From contig JAQEWB010000001.1 of assembly GCA_027694045.1 (NCBI GenBank), positions 1,346,065 to 1,410,064 of the forward strand: 64,000 nucleotides of DNA. The letters are read 5' to 3'. The DNA comes from Bacillaceae bacterium OF18-1A. Lineage in GTDB: Bacteria; Bacillota; Bacilli; Bacillales; Bacillaceae_G. Of the stretch, positions 17,195-25,334 are shown piece by piece. Each line of letters starts with the position of its first letter. The first letter of the stretch is position 1. The translations under genes were made by a program, and so were the position numbers. The notes under the pieces are model-generated. The model was not told where the DNA came from. It did not search any database and worked only from the letters and a program-made list of their open reading frames with translations.

Positions 17195-17456
17195 ACATTT
17201 GATAAAGAGTATGATTAAAGGTACTTATTTTATGTACTTTCGTATAATAGTCGATATTTGTATCCACTGTTTCTACCTTGACAACATCATAGTGATTTTC
17301 TTGCTTGACTAGAAATATATAGTACTCTTCCGTTGCTTCAATAATTGCAATTTTATTTGTTTCAACATTATATTGTTCACAAAGCGCTTGTAGTGCGTTC
17401 ACATAATCCCCTAATTTTTTTGACTTATCCATTCCGAATATAGTTTGAACTAACAT
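17193..17456 (-). CDS. Small hypothetical protein with a cre-controlled promoter
   Basis: The protein has 87 residues from the ATG at 17456, which follows GGGGAGAGAG; the extension to 17549 has no ribosome site and crosses the promoter. The sequence is soluble, alternating strands and helices (KIAIIEATEEYYIFLVKQENHYDVVKVE). I do not recognise a family. It lies just downstream of liaR on the same strand but behind a hairpin and its own TTGACG-17-TATCAT promoter, over which a CcpA-type operator is laid. Confidence 0.68.
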   Translation of the reverse strand: MLVQTIFGMDKSKKLGDYVNALQALCEQYNVETNKIAIIEATEEYYIFLVKQENHYDVVKVETVDTNIDYYTKVHKISTFNHTLYQM

Positions 17457-17493
17457 ACTCTCTCTCCCCTTTGTATGTACTGTTAACAAACCG

Positions 17494-17522
17494 ATGATAA
17501 CGCTTTCATTTTTGACCGTCAA
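17494..17522 (-). promoter_or_regulatory. Sigma-A promoter overlapped by a candidate CcpA cre site
   Basis: On the minus strand TTGACG (17517-17522) and TATCAT (17494-17499) are 17 bp apart. The plus-strand sequence ATGATAACGCTTTCAT (17494-17509) fits the cre consensus WTGNAARCGNWWWCAW at 15 of 16 positions and covers the -10 element and part of the spacer. CcpA bound there would repress the small gene downstream. Confidence 0.65.
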
Positions 17523-17562
17523 TAATGAGCTTTGACCATATATAGTCAAAGCTTCATTATTA
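17520..17562 (-). terminator. Inverted repeat downstream of liaR, probable operon terminator
   Basis: AATAATGAGCTTTGAC and GTCAAAGCTTCATTATT pair almost completely around an 8-nt loop. The downstream T-tract is poor, so strength is uncertain. Confidence 0.6.
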
Positions 17563-18192
17563 TTTCGTCAATTGATGTCTAAATGCATAAATAACTGCTT
17601 GTGTACGGTCACTTACATGTAATTTATTTAATATATTACTCACATGTGTTTTTACTGTTTTAAGTGCAATAAATAAATCATCTGCAATCTCTTGATTACT
17701 TTTTCCCTCTGCAATTAATAACAAAATTTCAAACTCCCTTTCTGTTAAATCTTCATGCAAAGGTTGTTCTTTCTTTTGACGCATACGAGACATCATTTTC
17801 CCCGTAACTTTCGGCTCTAATACCGTTTCTCCGTCATAAGTGGCTCGTACAGCATCTGCGATATCACTTGCTCTAGATGTTTTTAGTAAATAACTCGTCG
17901 CTCCAGCCTCGATAACAGGATACAATTTTTCATCATCTAAAAAGCTTGTTACAACTACAATCTTCGCTTCTGGCCATTCTTGAATAATAGTGCGTGTCGC
18001 TTCAACACCATCCATATCATCCATCACAAGATCCATTAAAATAATATCTGGTCTTAATTGCAGTGCTAGTTCTGATCCTTTTCTTCCATTCTCAGCTTCT
18101 CCCACTACTTCAATATCTGGTTGTGTTGATAAATATGCTGACACGCCCATACGAACCATTTCATGATCATCAACAAGTAATACTTTTATCAT
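17560..18192 (-). CDS. liaR: Response regulator LiaR (VraR family)
   Basis: This 210-residue NarL/LuxR-type regulator has a receiver domain at residues 1-120 with acidic pocket DD at 8-9, phospho-acceptor Asp at 54 ([10 protein letters not shown]) and Lys in LLKTSRAS, then a LuxR helix-turn-helix from about 145 ([27 protein letters not shown]). It controls the cell-envelope stress response to lipid II-binding antibiotics. It is the last gene of the operon, and its start overlaps the end of liaS by 4 bp, showing coupled translation. Confidence 0.96.
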   Translation of the reverse strand: MIKVLLVDDHEMVRMGVSAYLSTQPDIEVVGEAENGRKGSELALQLRPDIILMDLVMDDMDGVEATRTIIQEWPEAKIVVVTSFLDDEKLYPVIEAGATSYLLKTSRASDIADAVRATYDGETVLEPKVTGKMMSRMRQKKEQPLHEDLTEREFEILLLIAEGKSNQEIADDLFIALKTVKTHVSNILNKLHVSDRTQAVIYAFRHQLTK

Positions 18193-19244
18193 ACTTCTCC
18201 CCCTCTCTCAATCATAATTGGTACTTTCACTTCAATTTGCGTACCTTTATTTGGAAAGCTAAGCACTTTTAGTGTCCCACCAATTTCATGCACACGCTCT
18301 TGCATCGATTGTAAACCGTATGAACCCGCCTTATTAATTCCTACTTCAAATCCGACACCATCGTCAATAATTTTTAAAATTGCATATTGATCAATTTTAC
18401 GAAGGCGCACTTCCGTTTTCTTCGCCTTTGCATGTCGTAAAGTATTTGATAACGCTTCTTGTACAATACGGAATAAGTGATCTTCTACACCTTTTTTTAA
18501 TTCAATAGGTTCAATAAGCCATTCAATTTTCATATGTTGTTTTCGTGATAATTCCGTTAATAATTCTTCTATACCTTCTGTCAGTTTCTTCCCTTCCAAT
18601 TGGACAGGACGTAAATGAAGGAGCAATGCCCTCATTTCTGATTGTGCATTTACAACCATATTTTCAACAAGTTGCAATTGTTTTTTTGTTACCTCTGGAA
18701 GTTCAGCTACTTGCTCATTAATAGCCGACATCATCATTGACATTGCAAAAAGCTGTTGACTTACAGAATCATGCAGTTCCCTCGCTAATCGATGTCTTTC
18801 TTGCGAAATTGCTTCTTGTCTCATCTCTTCATTCCAATGAGCTCGTTCATTCGTTACTTTTTGAAAGAGTCCAGCTTGCTCTTCCAATCGACGAGCAAGA
18901 CCAATTACTTTTCTTTCCACTTCGTGAAATTCATCATCAGCAGTAAACGAAACATCATTTGGAAAATTCCCTCGCTCTACTTCAAATAGAAAAGTATTTA
19001 ACCCTTGTATACGCTGCTCGATATAATAACCGATTGCATATCCTATAATTCCTCCGATAAGAAGACTGGTACTCATAATAAACAAGCCAATTGGAACAGA
19101 AGCGATGGATTCTTTCCATAATAAATCGTAAATTTGTTGCTCACTTTTCCATACATATATAATTGTACAAATAAGTGCGATACTCACAGAGGACAACATA
19201 GAATAGCGAATGTACATCCACGAAATATTCTTTGTTTTTTTCAT
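18189..19244 (-). CDS. liaS: Sensor histidine kinase LiaS
   Basis: This 351-residue kinase has two transmembrane helices near the N-terminus with a very short extracellular loop, the intramembrane-sensing type. A HAMP-like region, then a HisKA_3 domain with [20 protein letters not shown] (phospho-His) and an ATPase domain ending with IDDGVGFEV and [11 protein letters not shown] follow. It phosphorylates LiaR under envelope stress and is held off by LiaF. Its last bases overlap liaR, and its start overlaps the stop of liaF. Confidence 0.95.
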   Translation of the reverse strand: MKKTKNISWMYIRYSMLSSVSIALICTIIYVWKSEQQIYDLLWKESIASVPIGLFIMSTSLLIGGIIGYAIGYYIEQRIQGLNTFLFEVERGNFPNDVSFTADDEFHEVERKVIGLARRLEEQAGLFQKVTNERAHWNEEMRQEAISQERHRLARELHDSVSQQLFAMSMMMSAINEQVAELPEVTKKQLQLVENMVVNAQSEMRALLLHLRPVQLEGKKLTEGIEELLTELSRKQHMKIEWLIEPIELKKGVEDHLFRIVQEALSNTLRHAKAKKTEVRLRKIDQYAILKIIDDGVGFEVGINKAGSYGLQSMQERVHEIGGTLKVLSFPNKGTQIEVKVPIMIERGGEV

Positions 19245-19984
19245 TATACTTTCCTCACTTCCGTATCGCCTACGACAAGCGAAGAAATAATTTTTATACG
19301 ACGAGGAGCTTCTTTATACTGCTCTGTTCTAAACGTAACATTACGGTTAAATCCTGTCTCTTCATGCCCTGGCAGAAACACCCGCCCAACAATAACAGAA
19401 TGATTTAAAGACAGTTCAATATCGTACGGTACATATAAACGAATATTACCAACGAATCCCCGAATAACAATAACCGTCTCTCCTTCAGGAATCATCGCAT
19501 TTGTTAAATCAATTTCAACATCACAAGCTCCATATTGAACATTAATATCCTCAAGTTCATAAATGTGATCCATCATTCGCACATTACCTATGAACATATT
19601 TTTTAAATATGGTTCTGTACGGTATATTTGTTTTTCTTCATCTATATATCCTTTTTCTTTAATTTCAACCTTCATTGCTTTTTGCTGATGTCCCTGCTGA
19701 ATCAATTGATAACCAATAAAAGCAAGACAAGAAAATACTACGAGCACAAAAGCTGCTGATGAAAATAAGAAGAATAAAAATACTATACCACCAACAAATA
19801 AAAATACATTTCCCCTTACATAACGATTCTTCTTCCGATAATGCCTACCAAACATAATCATAATAAATGCAAAAATTAGACCACCTGGTTCAAAATGTCC
19901 AAGTACCATATCAAGAAAAAGACCGAACCCAAATATGATGAGGAGCATCCCCATTAATTGTGTTTTTGAAAATTGCTTTTTCAT
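19244..19984 (-). CDS. liaF: LiaF, inhibitor of LiaRS signalling
   Basis: The protein has 246 residues. The first 100 hold four hydrophobic helices (including GMLLIIFGFGLFLDMVLGHF); the C-terminal half is the beta-solenoid-like DUF2154 domain (NMFIGNVRMMDHIYELEDINVQYGACDVEIDLTNA split around repeated IGN/IGD motifs). LiaF keeps the LiaS kinase inactive in unstressed cells. It overlaps liaS by one base and follows liaH after 106 bp that contain a weak hairpin (20,020-20,056), possibly a partial terminator lowering liaFSR expression relative to liaH. Confidence 0.93.
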   Translation of the reverse strand: MKKQFSKTQLMGMLLIIFGFGLFLDMVLGHFEPGGLIFAFIMIMFGRHYRKKNRYVRGNVFLFVGGIVFLFFLFSSAAFVLVVFSCLAFIGYQLIQQGHQQKAMKVEIKEKGYIDEEKQIYRTEPYLKNMFIGNVRMMDHIYELEDINVQYGACDVEIDLTNAMIPEGETVIVIRGFVGNIRLYVPYDIELSLNHSVIVGRVFLPGHEETGFNRNVTFRTEQYKEAPRRIKIISSLVVGDTEVRKV

Positions 19985-20090
19985 TTCAGCTCCCCCCTTC
20001 TAATCACATATACATAGAAGAAAAGGCATTGCTTTCCAACACCTTTTCTCCTATCACTATATCATAAGCCTGTTTTATAATATACTACAA

Positions 20091-20753
20091 TTATTTTGTT
20101 AACTCTTTCGTTAACGATACATCATTTTTTTCTTTCATTTCACGCTCAAGCTTTGCAATTTTCATATCAAATGTGTCACGTTCATGATCTTCATTCATAC
20201 GAGTTTCTAAATCACGAATGTGATCTTCAATCTCTTCAAAGCGTAAGAACGGATTATTTTCATCCATTTTATGCATCGCCGTATTCATACGACGATTTGC
20301 ATGTGCCATATTTTCACGCGCCATTAATTCCATACGTTTCGCGTGCATTTCTTTTAATTTATTTTTCATTTCAGAAAGACGACGCTCTAACTCATCGATT
20401 TGCTCTACAACACCTGCATACATTTCTTCTAATCGAGTTACTTGCCCTTCATAATAAGCTACTTCTTCTAATGCACGCTCATGCAGTTGTAATTCGCCTG
20501 CTTCTTGGGCAATGATCGCTTGCTTTGATCTTTTATTCACGAAATAACGCGCTTGCTCAAGTTCACGAGCAAAATTAGATTTTAATGTTTTATGGCGCTC
20601 GATTAACTTCTCAATTTTTGTTATTTCACGCTCACTATCACGTAAATATTGATTTAACATAGCGATTGGATTTTTTCTTTCTTTCTCATCTAACACATTA
20701 TGAAAATCAGCTAAAATTGCATCGCGTACACGTCCGAATAAAGATTGTTTCAT
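20091..20753 (-). CDS. liaH: LiaH, PspA/IM30 family phage-shock protein
   Basis: A 220-residue, nearly all-helical coiled-coil protein. It begins SLFGRVRDAILADFHNVLDE, followed by NPIAMLNQYLRDSEREI, the PspA-family opening. The rest is charged heptads ending in KNDVSLTKELTK. PspA proteins form large rings at the inner membrane surface and protect it. In B. subtilis LiaH is the main product of the Lia response. It follows the liaI-like membrane protein gene by 47 bp in the same operon. Confidence 0.94.
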   Translation of the reverse strand: MKQSLFGRVRDAILADFHNVLDEKERKNPIAMLNQYLRDSEREITKIEKLIERHKTLKSNFARELEQARYFVNKRSKQAIIAQEAGELQLHERALEEVAYYEGQVTRLEEMYAGVVEQIDELERRLSEMKNKLKEMHAKRMELMARENMAHANRRMNTAMHKMDENNPFLRFEEIEDHIRDLETRMNEDHERDTFDMKIAKLEREMKEKNDVSLTKELTK

Positions 20754-20800
20754 TATAAATCTTCCTCTCTTCTACTTTATTTATAATTTGATTTATTGTT

Positions 20801-21157
20801 TTAGTTTTTCATTAATTTGTTCCACTCATCTTCAAAGTTACTATATGGTTTAGAACTTTCTGGAGCAGCATCAACAACTACATCTTTTTCTTTTTTCCAC
20901 TCACGGTATCCGTAGTATAAAACTACTAAAGCTGCGATACCGATTAATGCTGGTGAATGTGATAGGGCAATTGACAAGCCGATTAAACCGACAATACCCC
21001 AAGCTAACTTTCCAAAAAATGATTGTGCTCGCACAAATGATTTGTAGCTCCAGTACACAACTCCTGCTCCTATTGCGAATCCTACAATACCAGCAAGACT
21101 ACCAAGAGCAATTAAAGCCAAAATACCGGCCGCGATAAACGCTAGAAATTGTTTCAT
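20801..21157 (-). CDS. LiaI-like membrane protein (Lmo0954 family)
   Basis: The protein has 118 residues. The first 85 are four hydrophobic helices with GSLAGIVGFAIGAGVVYW, followed by a short cytosolic acidic tail ending FEDEWNKLMKN. It is the first gene of the lia operon, the place held by LiaI in B. subtilis, where LiaI anchors LiaH at the membrane. It is longer than B. subtilis LiaI, so functional equivalence is inferred from position. Databases sometimes call such proteins flagellar rod proteins, which the context does not support. Confidence 0.85.
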   Translation of the reverse strand: MKQFLAFIAAGILALIALGSLAGIVGFAIGAGVVYWSYKSFVRAQSFFGKLAWGIVGLIGLSIALSHSPALIGIAALVVLYYGYREWKKEKDVVVDAAPESSKPYSNFEDEWNKLMKN

Positions 21158-21241
21158 CTTGTGCTTGCCTCCCTTCGATTTGATACTCTTATCTTAACTA
21201 TTTTTTCGTCTTTCCATAACGAGCTTAAGAACCGTTTTGAA

Positions 21242-21259
21242 CTCAGACTTAAGACCGAG
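21242..21259 (-). promoter_or_regulatory. Candidate LiaR-binding palindrome upstream of the lia operon
   Basis: CTCAGACTTAAGACCGAG is an 18-bp imperfect palindrome, 14 of 18 bases symmetric, centred on CTTAAG. It lies 85 bp before the first gene of the operon, where a LiaR box would be expected for autoregulation. The motif identity is inference. Confidence 0.5.
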
Positions 21260-21285
21260 ACGTATTCAGTCCTCCATAATACAAA

Positions 21286-21316
21286 AAAACGTGCAGAGAT
21301 ATCTCTACACGTTTTC
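21286..21316 (-). terminator. Terminator of the NhaC-family transporter gene
   Basis: AAAACGTGCAGAGAT and ATCTCTACACGTTTT pair with one G·T-type mismatch and have an A-run on the plus strand left side, meaning a T-run on the minus strand. Confidence 0.85.
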
Positions 21317-21345
21317 CATTTCCAATCTTCAAGCTTCCTATTTAA

Positions 21346-22662
21346 TTATGCTGTTTTATGATACTCTTTTTTCTCCACAGTTTTCGAAAAGCGAGGGAAA
21401 CCAATTACAATAGAAACAACCCCGCATACCCCAACTAAAATTGGATAAAATGCATATGGCAACAATTCAACTGGAGATAAAGCTGCAAAGCCTGCCGCAG
21501 TTAACATTTGCGCACCATACGGAATTAACCCTTGCACACAACATGAGAAAAGATCTAATACGCTCGCTGATTTACGGGGATCAATTTCATATTGGTCTGC
21601 AATATTTTTTGCAAGTGGACCTGTAAAAATAATTGATATCGTATTATTTGCTGTGCACATATTCGTCATGCTCACTAAACCAGCAATTCCAAACTCTGCT
21701 CCCTTTTTCGAACGAATATTACGTGTTAAAAGGTTCATTAAATATTGAATACCGCCATTATACTGGATCAATTCGACCATACCGCCAATTAAAATTGCAA
21801 GTAATACTAGCTCCATCATACCGCCCATTCCAGTCGTTACACTTTTAAAGAAACTCTCTAGCGTGTAACTGCCATCTAAAAGGCCGATAACACCTGATAA
21901 TACAGTTCCACCGGTTAACACAATAAGTACATTCCAACCGAGTAGCGCTGTAATAAGTACTCCTGCATATGGTAAAATCTTTACCCAGTCAAAGCTATGC
22001 GCTTTAATCTGCGTATCGCTTCCTAAAGTAATGATGACTAATAGTACAATTGTAATAATAGCTGCTGGTAATACAATTAAAAAGTTTGTTTTAAACTTAT
22101 CTTTCATTTCTGTTCCTTGTGAACGTACAGCTGCAATTGTTGTATCTGAAATAAATGATAAATTATCACCAAACATCGCTCCGCCAACAACGGTTGCCAT
22201 CGCAAGTGCAATTGGGATATCAGTTTGCCCACTAATACCTACAGCAATTGGCGCTAATGCTGCAATAGTTCCCATTGACGTTCCCATCGCTAATGAAATA
22301 AATGCCCCTATAACAAAAATTCCAGCTACGATAAATCCTGGTGGCAAAATAGATAACGCTAAGTTAACTGTAGAATCAACGCCACCCATTCCTTTTGCTG
22401 TTTCAGAAAATGCACCAGCAAGTACGAAAATTAATACCATAATCATAATATCCGGATTTCCTGCCCCTTTAGCGAATCGTTCTACTTTCACATTAAAACT
22501 TTCTTTACGATTCATCGCTAAAGCAACCCCTACAGCAATTAAAATCGCTACAAGTATCGGTAATTTATAGAAATCACCTGTAATAATTCCAGAACCAATA
22601 AATAGCGCCAAAAATATCCCAAGTGGTAATAAAGCTAAACCATTTCCTCTCGTTTCTTTCAA
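21346..22662 (-). CDS. NhaC-family transporter under SAM riboswitch control, probable methionine importer (MetT type)
   Basis: The protein has 438 residues from the TTG at 22662, which has GGGAGAG upstream; the eight-residue longer frame runs through that site. It has about 11 hydrophobic helices and NhaC-superfamily features (GAFISLAMGTSMGTIAALAPIA, GGAMFGDNLSFISDTTIAA). By family it is a Na+/H+ antiporter, but it sits directly behind a SAM riboswitch. NhaC-family proteins with this control have been proposed from comparative genomics to be methionine transporters. The riboswitch, not the protein sequence alone, makes methionine the likely substrate. Confidence 0.85.
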   Translation of the reverse strand: MKETRGNGLALLPLGIFLALFIGSGIITGDFYKLPILVAILIAVGVALAMNRKESFNVKVERFAKGAGNPDIMIMVLIFVLAGAFSETAKGMGGVDSTVNLALSILPPGFIVAGIFVIGAFISLAMGTSMGTIAALAPIAVGISGQTDIPIALAMATVVGGAMFGDNLSFISDTTIAAVRSQGTEMKDKFKTNFLIVLPAAIITIVLLVIITLGSDTQIKAHSFDWVKILPYAGVLITALLGWNVLIVLTGGTVLSGVIGLLDGSYTLESFFKSVTTGMGGMMELVLLAILIGGMVELIQYNGGIQYLMNLLTRNIRSKKGAEFGIAGLVSMTNMCTANNTISIIFTGPLAKNIADQYEIDPRKSASVLDLFSCCVQGLIPYGAQMLTAAGFAALSPVELLPYAFYPILVGVCGVVSIVIGFPRFSKTVEKKEYHKTA

Positions 22663-22699
22663 AGTACCATCTCTCCCTAGTTTCAACCTTTTCTAATGA

Positions 22700-22860
22700 A
22701 TAACAAAAGACCTCTTCCAATGAGAAGAGGTCTTATACATCTATAAGGAACGCTCTTCTCATCTTTCAAGCACATGCTTGCTGGATTTGGCACAGCACTC
22801 TGAAATCGAGTCCGCTGCCGAGGCATCGTAGGGCCAGTCCCTCCGCCTCTCTTTATAAGA
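22700..22860 (-). promoter_or_regulatory. SAM-I riboswitch (S-box) before the NhaC-family gene
   Basis: Read on the minus strand the leader has AGAGGCGGAGGGACTGGCC, then GATGCCTCGGCAGC, GGTGC-like GTGCTGTGCCAAATCCAGCA and a terminator AAGACCTCTTC/GAAGAGGTCTT with TTTTG (22,704-22,733). These are the conserved blocks of the SAM-I aptamer in order. High SAM would terminate transcription, so the transporter is made when methionine is scarce. Confidence 0.93.
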
Positions 22861-22979
22861 AGGTTTCATATTTATTTTTAATATAATTTCTTTCCTAACT
22901 TTACTCGCTTACAAAACAAAAGTCAATTATTTTTTGTATAGATTTTTTTGGTAATTATACAAAAATTTGAATACAGTAA

Positions 22980-23498
22980 TCATTTTAACTTTTTGATTTC
23001 TTCTTCCAATATTGAAATCCAATTAAATTCATTATTTTTTATCGCTTCTATTATCCACTTTGTAGTGTACCAAGCTAACTCATACTCTTTTTTTGTAAGA
23101 TCGCCACTTTTATAAGCATCCTCTAGCTCATCTTCATCCAATATATACACCTTACCGTTCGGTAATAATACCACATCTAAATATAAGTCATCAAAATACG
23201 GTAAACCACGGTTGTCTATTGCATATTTTTTCGCCACATCAATATAATATTGTACTAAATTTTTCCGATCATCTAACATAGCAGTAATTGCAAAGTTTTT
23301 TCCATCTACAAAATATTGCATCCACGTATACTTATCATCTGCAATACAAACTTCTTCTTTATCATATTCTTTATAGCTGGGTTCTCTCACTTTTTTTATA
23401 TCCAGTATTCCTAGCATCCCATCTTCTACTTTCTTAACTATATAATCCTTTTCTATTAGTCGCTTCCACGAAGAACCATCACCATATTTACGTTTCAT
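22980..23498 (-). CDS. DUF402 family protein
   Basis: This 172-residue protein has the DUF402 core: WMQYFVDGKNFAITAMLDDRKNLVQYYIDVAKKYAI in separate strands, then FDDLYLDVVLLPNGKVYILDEDELEDAYKSG, with the conserved acidic residues that bind divalent metal in family members. Characterised relatives hydrolyse nucleoside di- or triphosphates, but other branches differ, so the substrate is open. The ATG at 23498 follows a GGGGAG-type site. It is monocistronic, downstream of gltT in the same direction but behind a terminator. Confidence 0.85.
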   Translation of the reverse strand: MKRKYGDGSSWKRLIEKDYIVKKVEDGMLGILDIKKVREPSYKEYDKEEVCIADDKYTWMQYFVDGKNFAITAMLDDRKNLVQYYIDVAKKYAIDNRGLPYFDDLYLDVVLLPNGKVYILDEDELEDAYKSGDLTKKEYELAWYTTKWIIEAIKNNEFNWISILEEEIKKLK

Positions 23499-23523
23499 TA
23501 CGTCTGCTCCCCTTCTATATATA

Positions 23524-23557
23524 GAAAAGCCCTCACATACTATGTGAGAGCTTTTCC
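23524..23557 (-). terminator. Terminator after gltT
   Basis: AAAAGCcCTCACATA and TATGTGAGaGCTTTT form a near-perfect stem, followed on the minus strand by TTTTC. Confidence 0.88.
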
Positions 23558-23566
23558 ATATTATAA

Positions 23567-24841
23567 TTAAGCCGCTTGACCCTTTTCAGATATCTCTTTT
23601 AAATAAGCTTGTCCTTTTTCAGCGTCATATTGACCTTCCCACTTAGACATAACTACAGCTGCTAAAGAGTTACCTACAACGTTAACTGCTGTACGAGCCA
23701 TATCTAGAATACGGTCAATACCAGCAATGAACGCTAAACCTTCAGCTGGAATACCTACTGTACCAAGTGTTGCTAATAATACAACGAATGATACACCCGG
23801 TACACCCGCGATACCTTTTGATGTAACCATTAATACAAGTAATAATGTAATTTGTTCCGCAATGGATAAATCAATACCGTACATTTGCGCTAAGAAAATC
23901 GCTGCAATTGCTTGATATAAAGTTGATCCATCTAAGTTAAATGAATAACCTGTCGGAATAACGAAAGATGTAATTGCTTTCGGACAACCGAATTTCTCCA
24001 TCTTCTCCATAATTTTCGGTAAAACCGTTTCTGAGCTTGCTGTAGAATACGCTAAAATCAGCTCATCTTTTAAAATCTTAAAGAATTGGAAAATGTTAAT
24101 TCCAAATATTTTCGCTGTAAGTCCTAATACAACTACAACGAAGAAAATCATTGCTCCATACACAACAAGTAGTAATTTTCCTAACGGAATTAATGAAGCA
24201 AGACCGAATGTAGAAACTGTAACACCAATTAGTGCGAATACACCAAATGGCGCAAATTTCATAACTTGGTTTGTTACATAAAACATTGCATCAGCTACAC
24301 CTTGGAAAAATTGAAGAACCGGTCTTCCTCTTTCACCAATCGCTGCCACACCTAAACCAAATAATACAGAGAAGAAGATAATAGCAAGCATATCTCCGTC
24401 AGCTAATGACTTCATAATGTTCGTCGGAACAATATTTACAAATGTATCTGCAAATGAATGACTTTGCACTTGCTCTGTCGTATGTGTATATTTCGAAATA
24501 TCTGTCTTTGTTAACTGCTCCATATTTACGCCTTTTCCTGGTTGGAAAATATTCGCAATTAATAGACCGACAATAATTGCAATTGTTGTAATAATTTCAA
24601 AGTAAATAATTGTTTTTCCACCTAGTCGGCCTAATTTTTTAACATCGCCAACACCAGCAACCCCAACAACAATACTTGCTACTACAATCGGTACAACGAT
24701 CATTTTAATTAATCGGATGAAAATATCACCGATTGGTTGTAAATAACTTACCACTGCCGGATTGCCAAAGAAAATTGCCCCAACCGCAATACCAAGCGCA
24801 AGTCCTATTAATATTTGCCATGCAAGTCCTATTCTTTTCAT
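23567..24841 (-). CDS. gltT: Dicarboxylate/glutamate:cation symporter (GltT/GltP family)
   Basis: The protein has 424 residues from the ATG at 24841, after GAGGGGG; the extension to 24937 has no ribosome site. It is a DAACS-family carrier with eight helices and two re-entrant loops. Motifs include AYSTASSETVLPKIMEKME (first hairpin loop), PTGYSFNLDGSTLYQAIAAIF and VTSKGIAGVPG, with NVVGNSLAAVVMSKWE near the end. It imports glutamate or aspartate with H+ or Na+. Length and motifs are close to B. subtilis GltT, but the exact substrate is inferred. Confidence 0.92.
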   Translation of the reverse strand: MKRIGLAWQILIGLALGIAVGAIFFGNPAVVSYLQPIGDIFIRLIKMIVVPIVVASIVVGVAGVGDVKKLGRLGGKTIIYFEIITTIAIIVGLLIANIFQPGKGVNMEQLTKTDISKYTHTTEQVQSHSFADTFVNIVPTNIMKSLADGDMLAIIFFSVLFGLGVAAIGERGRPVLQFFQGVADAMFYVTNQVMKFAPFGVFALIGVTVSTFGLASLIPLGKLLLVVYGAMIFFVVVVLGLTAKIFGINIFQFFKILKDELILAYSTASSETVLPKIMEKMEKFGCPKAITSFVIPTGYSFNLDGSTLYQAIAAIFLAQMYGIDLSIAEQITLLLVLMVTSKGIAGVPGVSFVVLLATLGTVGIPAEGLAFIAGIDRILDMARTAVNVVGNSLAAVVMSKWEGQYDAEKGQAYLKEISEKGQAA

Positions 24842-24958
24842 ACTTGTGTAACCCCCTCTTCGATGTGTCACTCTATCTCGCATTCTATCTCTATAAAACT
24901 TGAAATTAAGAGTATTACATATTATTCGACAATTCACTACATTTTGTCCCTGTTAAAA

Positions 24959-24987
24959 ATCATAAATCAAATTTTTAAATCTGACAA
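24959..24987 (-). promoter_or_regulatory. Sigma-A promoter for gltT
   Basis: On the minus strand TTGTCA (24982-24987), a 17-bp spacer and TATGAT (24959-24964) give a good promoter with a leader of about 110 nt. The rest of the intergenic region 24,842-25,334 is AT-rich; CTCATGT/ACATGAG near 25,036-25,060 forms a small inverted repeat without a T-tract. Confidence 0.65.
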
Positions 24988-25083
24988 CAAAATAAGTTTG
25001 CCCGAATACAAATAATTTTCTTGACAAAAACAAACCTCATGTCAGAAAACCTAACATGAGAACGATTCCTCACTAGTGTTTTC

Positions 25084-25113
25084 TTGACTCTTCAAATAAT
25101 ACTTCACTATATA
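25084..25113 (+). promoter_or_regulatory. Candidate promoter for the M23 hydrolase gene
   Basis: TTGACT (25084-25089) and TATATA (25108-25113) are 18 bp apart. The resulting leader is about 215 nt of AT-rich sequence without a visible riboswitch. A nearer promoter cannot be excluded. Confidence 0.45.
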
Positions 25114-25334
25114 AAACAAACTTACTTCTTCCATTATTTCGCAAATATAATTTTAAAAATATAATTTTGAAGTAAACAAAAAAAATGTATCCACTATGAC
25201 AATTAAGATGAAAAAGTGATAAATTCCGACAAAACTTAGCAATTTTATAAAATTTTCTTTACATTATGATTACAACGATAGACACCCTTCCTCTTATGAG
25301 ATATAACATTCATAGGGAAAGGAGCTAGACAACC

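Noticed and set aside
25030..25065. Terminator or riboswitch from the CTCATGT/ACATGAG inverted repeat
   Set aside because: A seven-base stem without T-run or neighbouring conserved blocks is not enough evidence.
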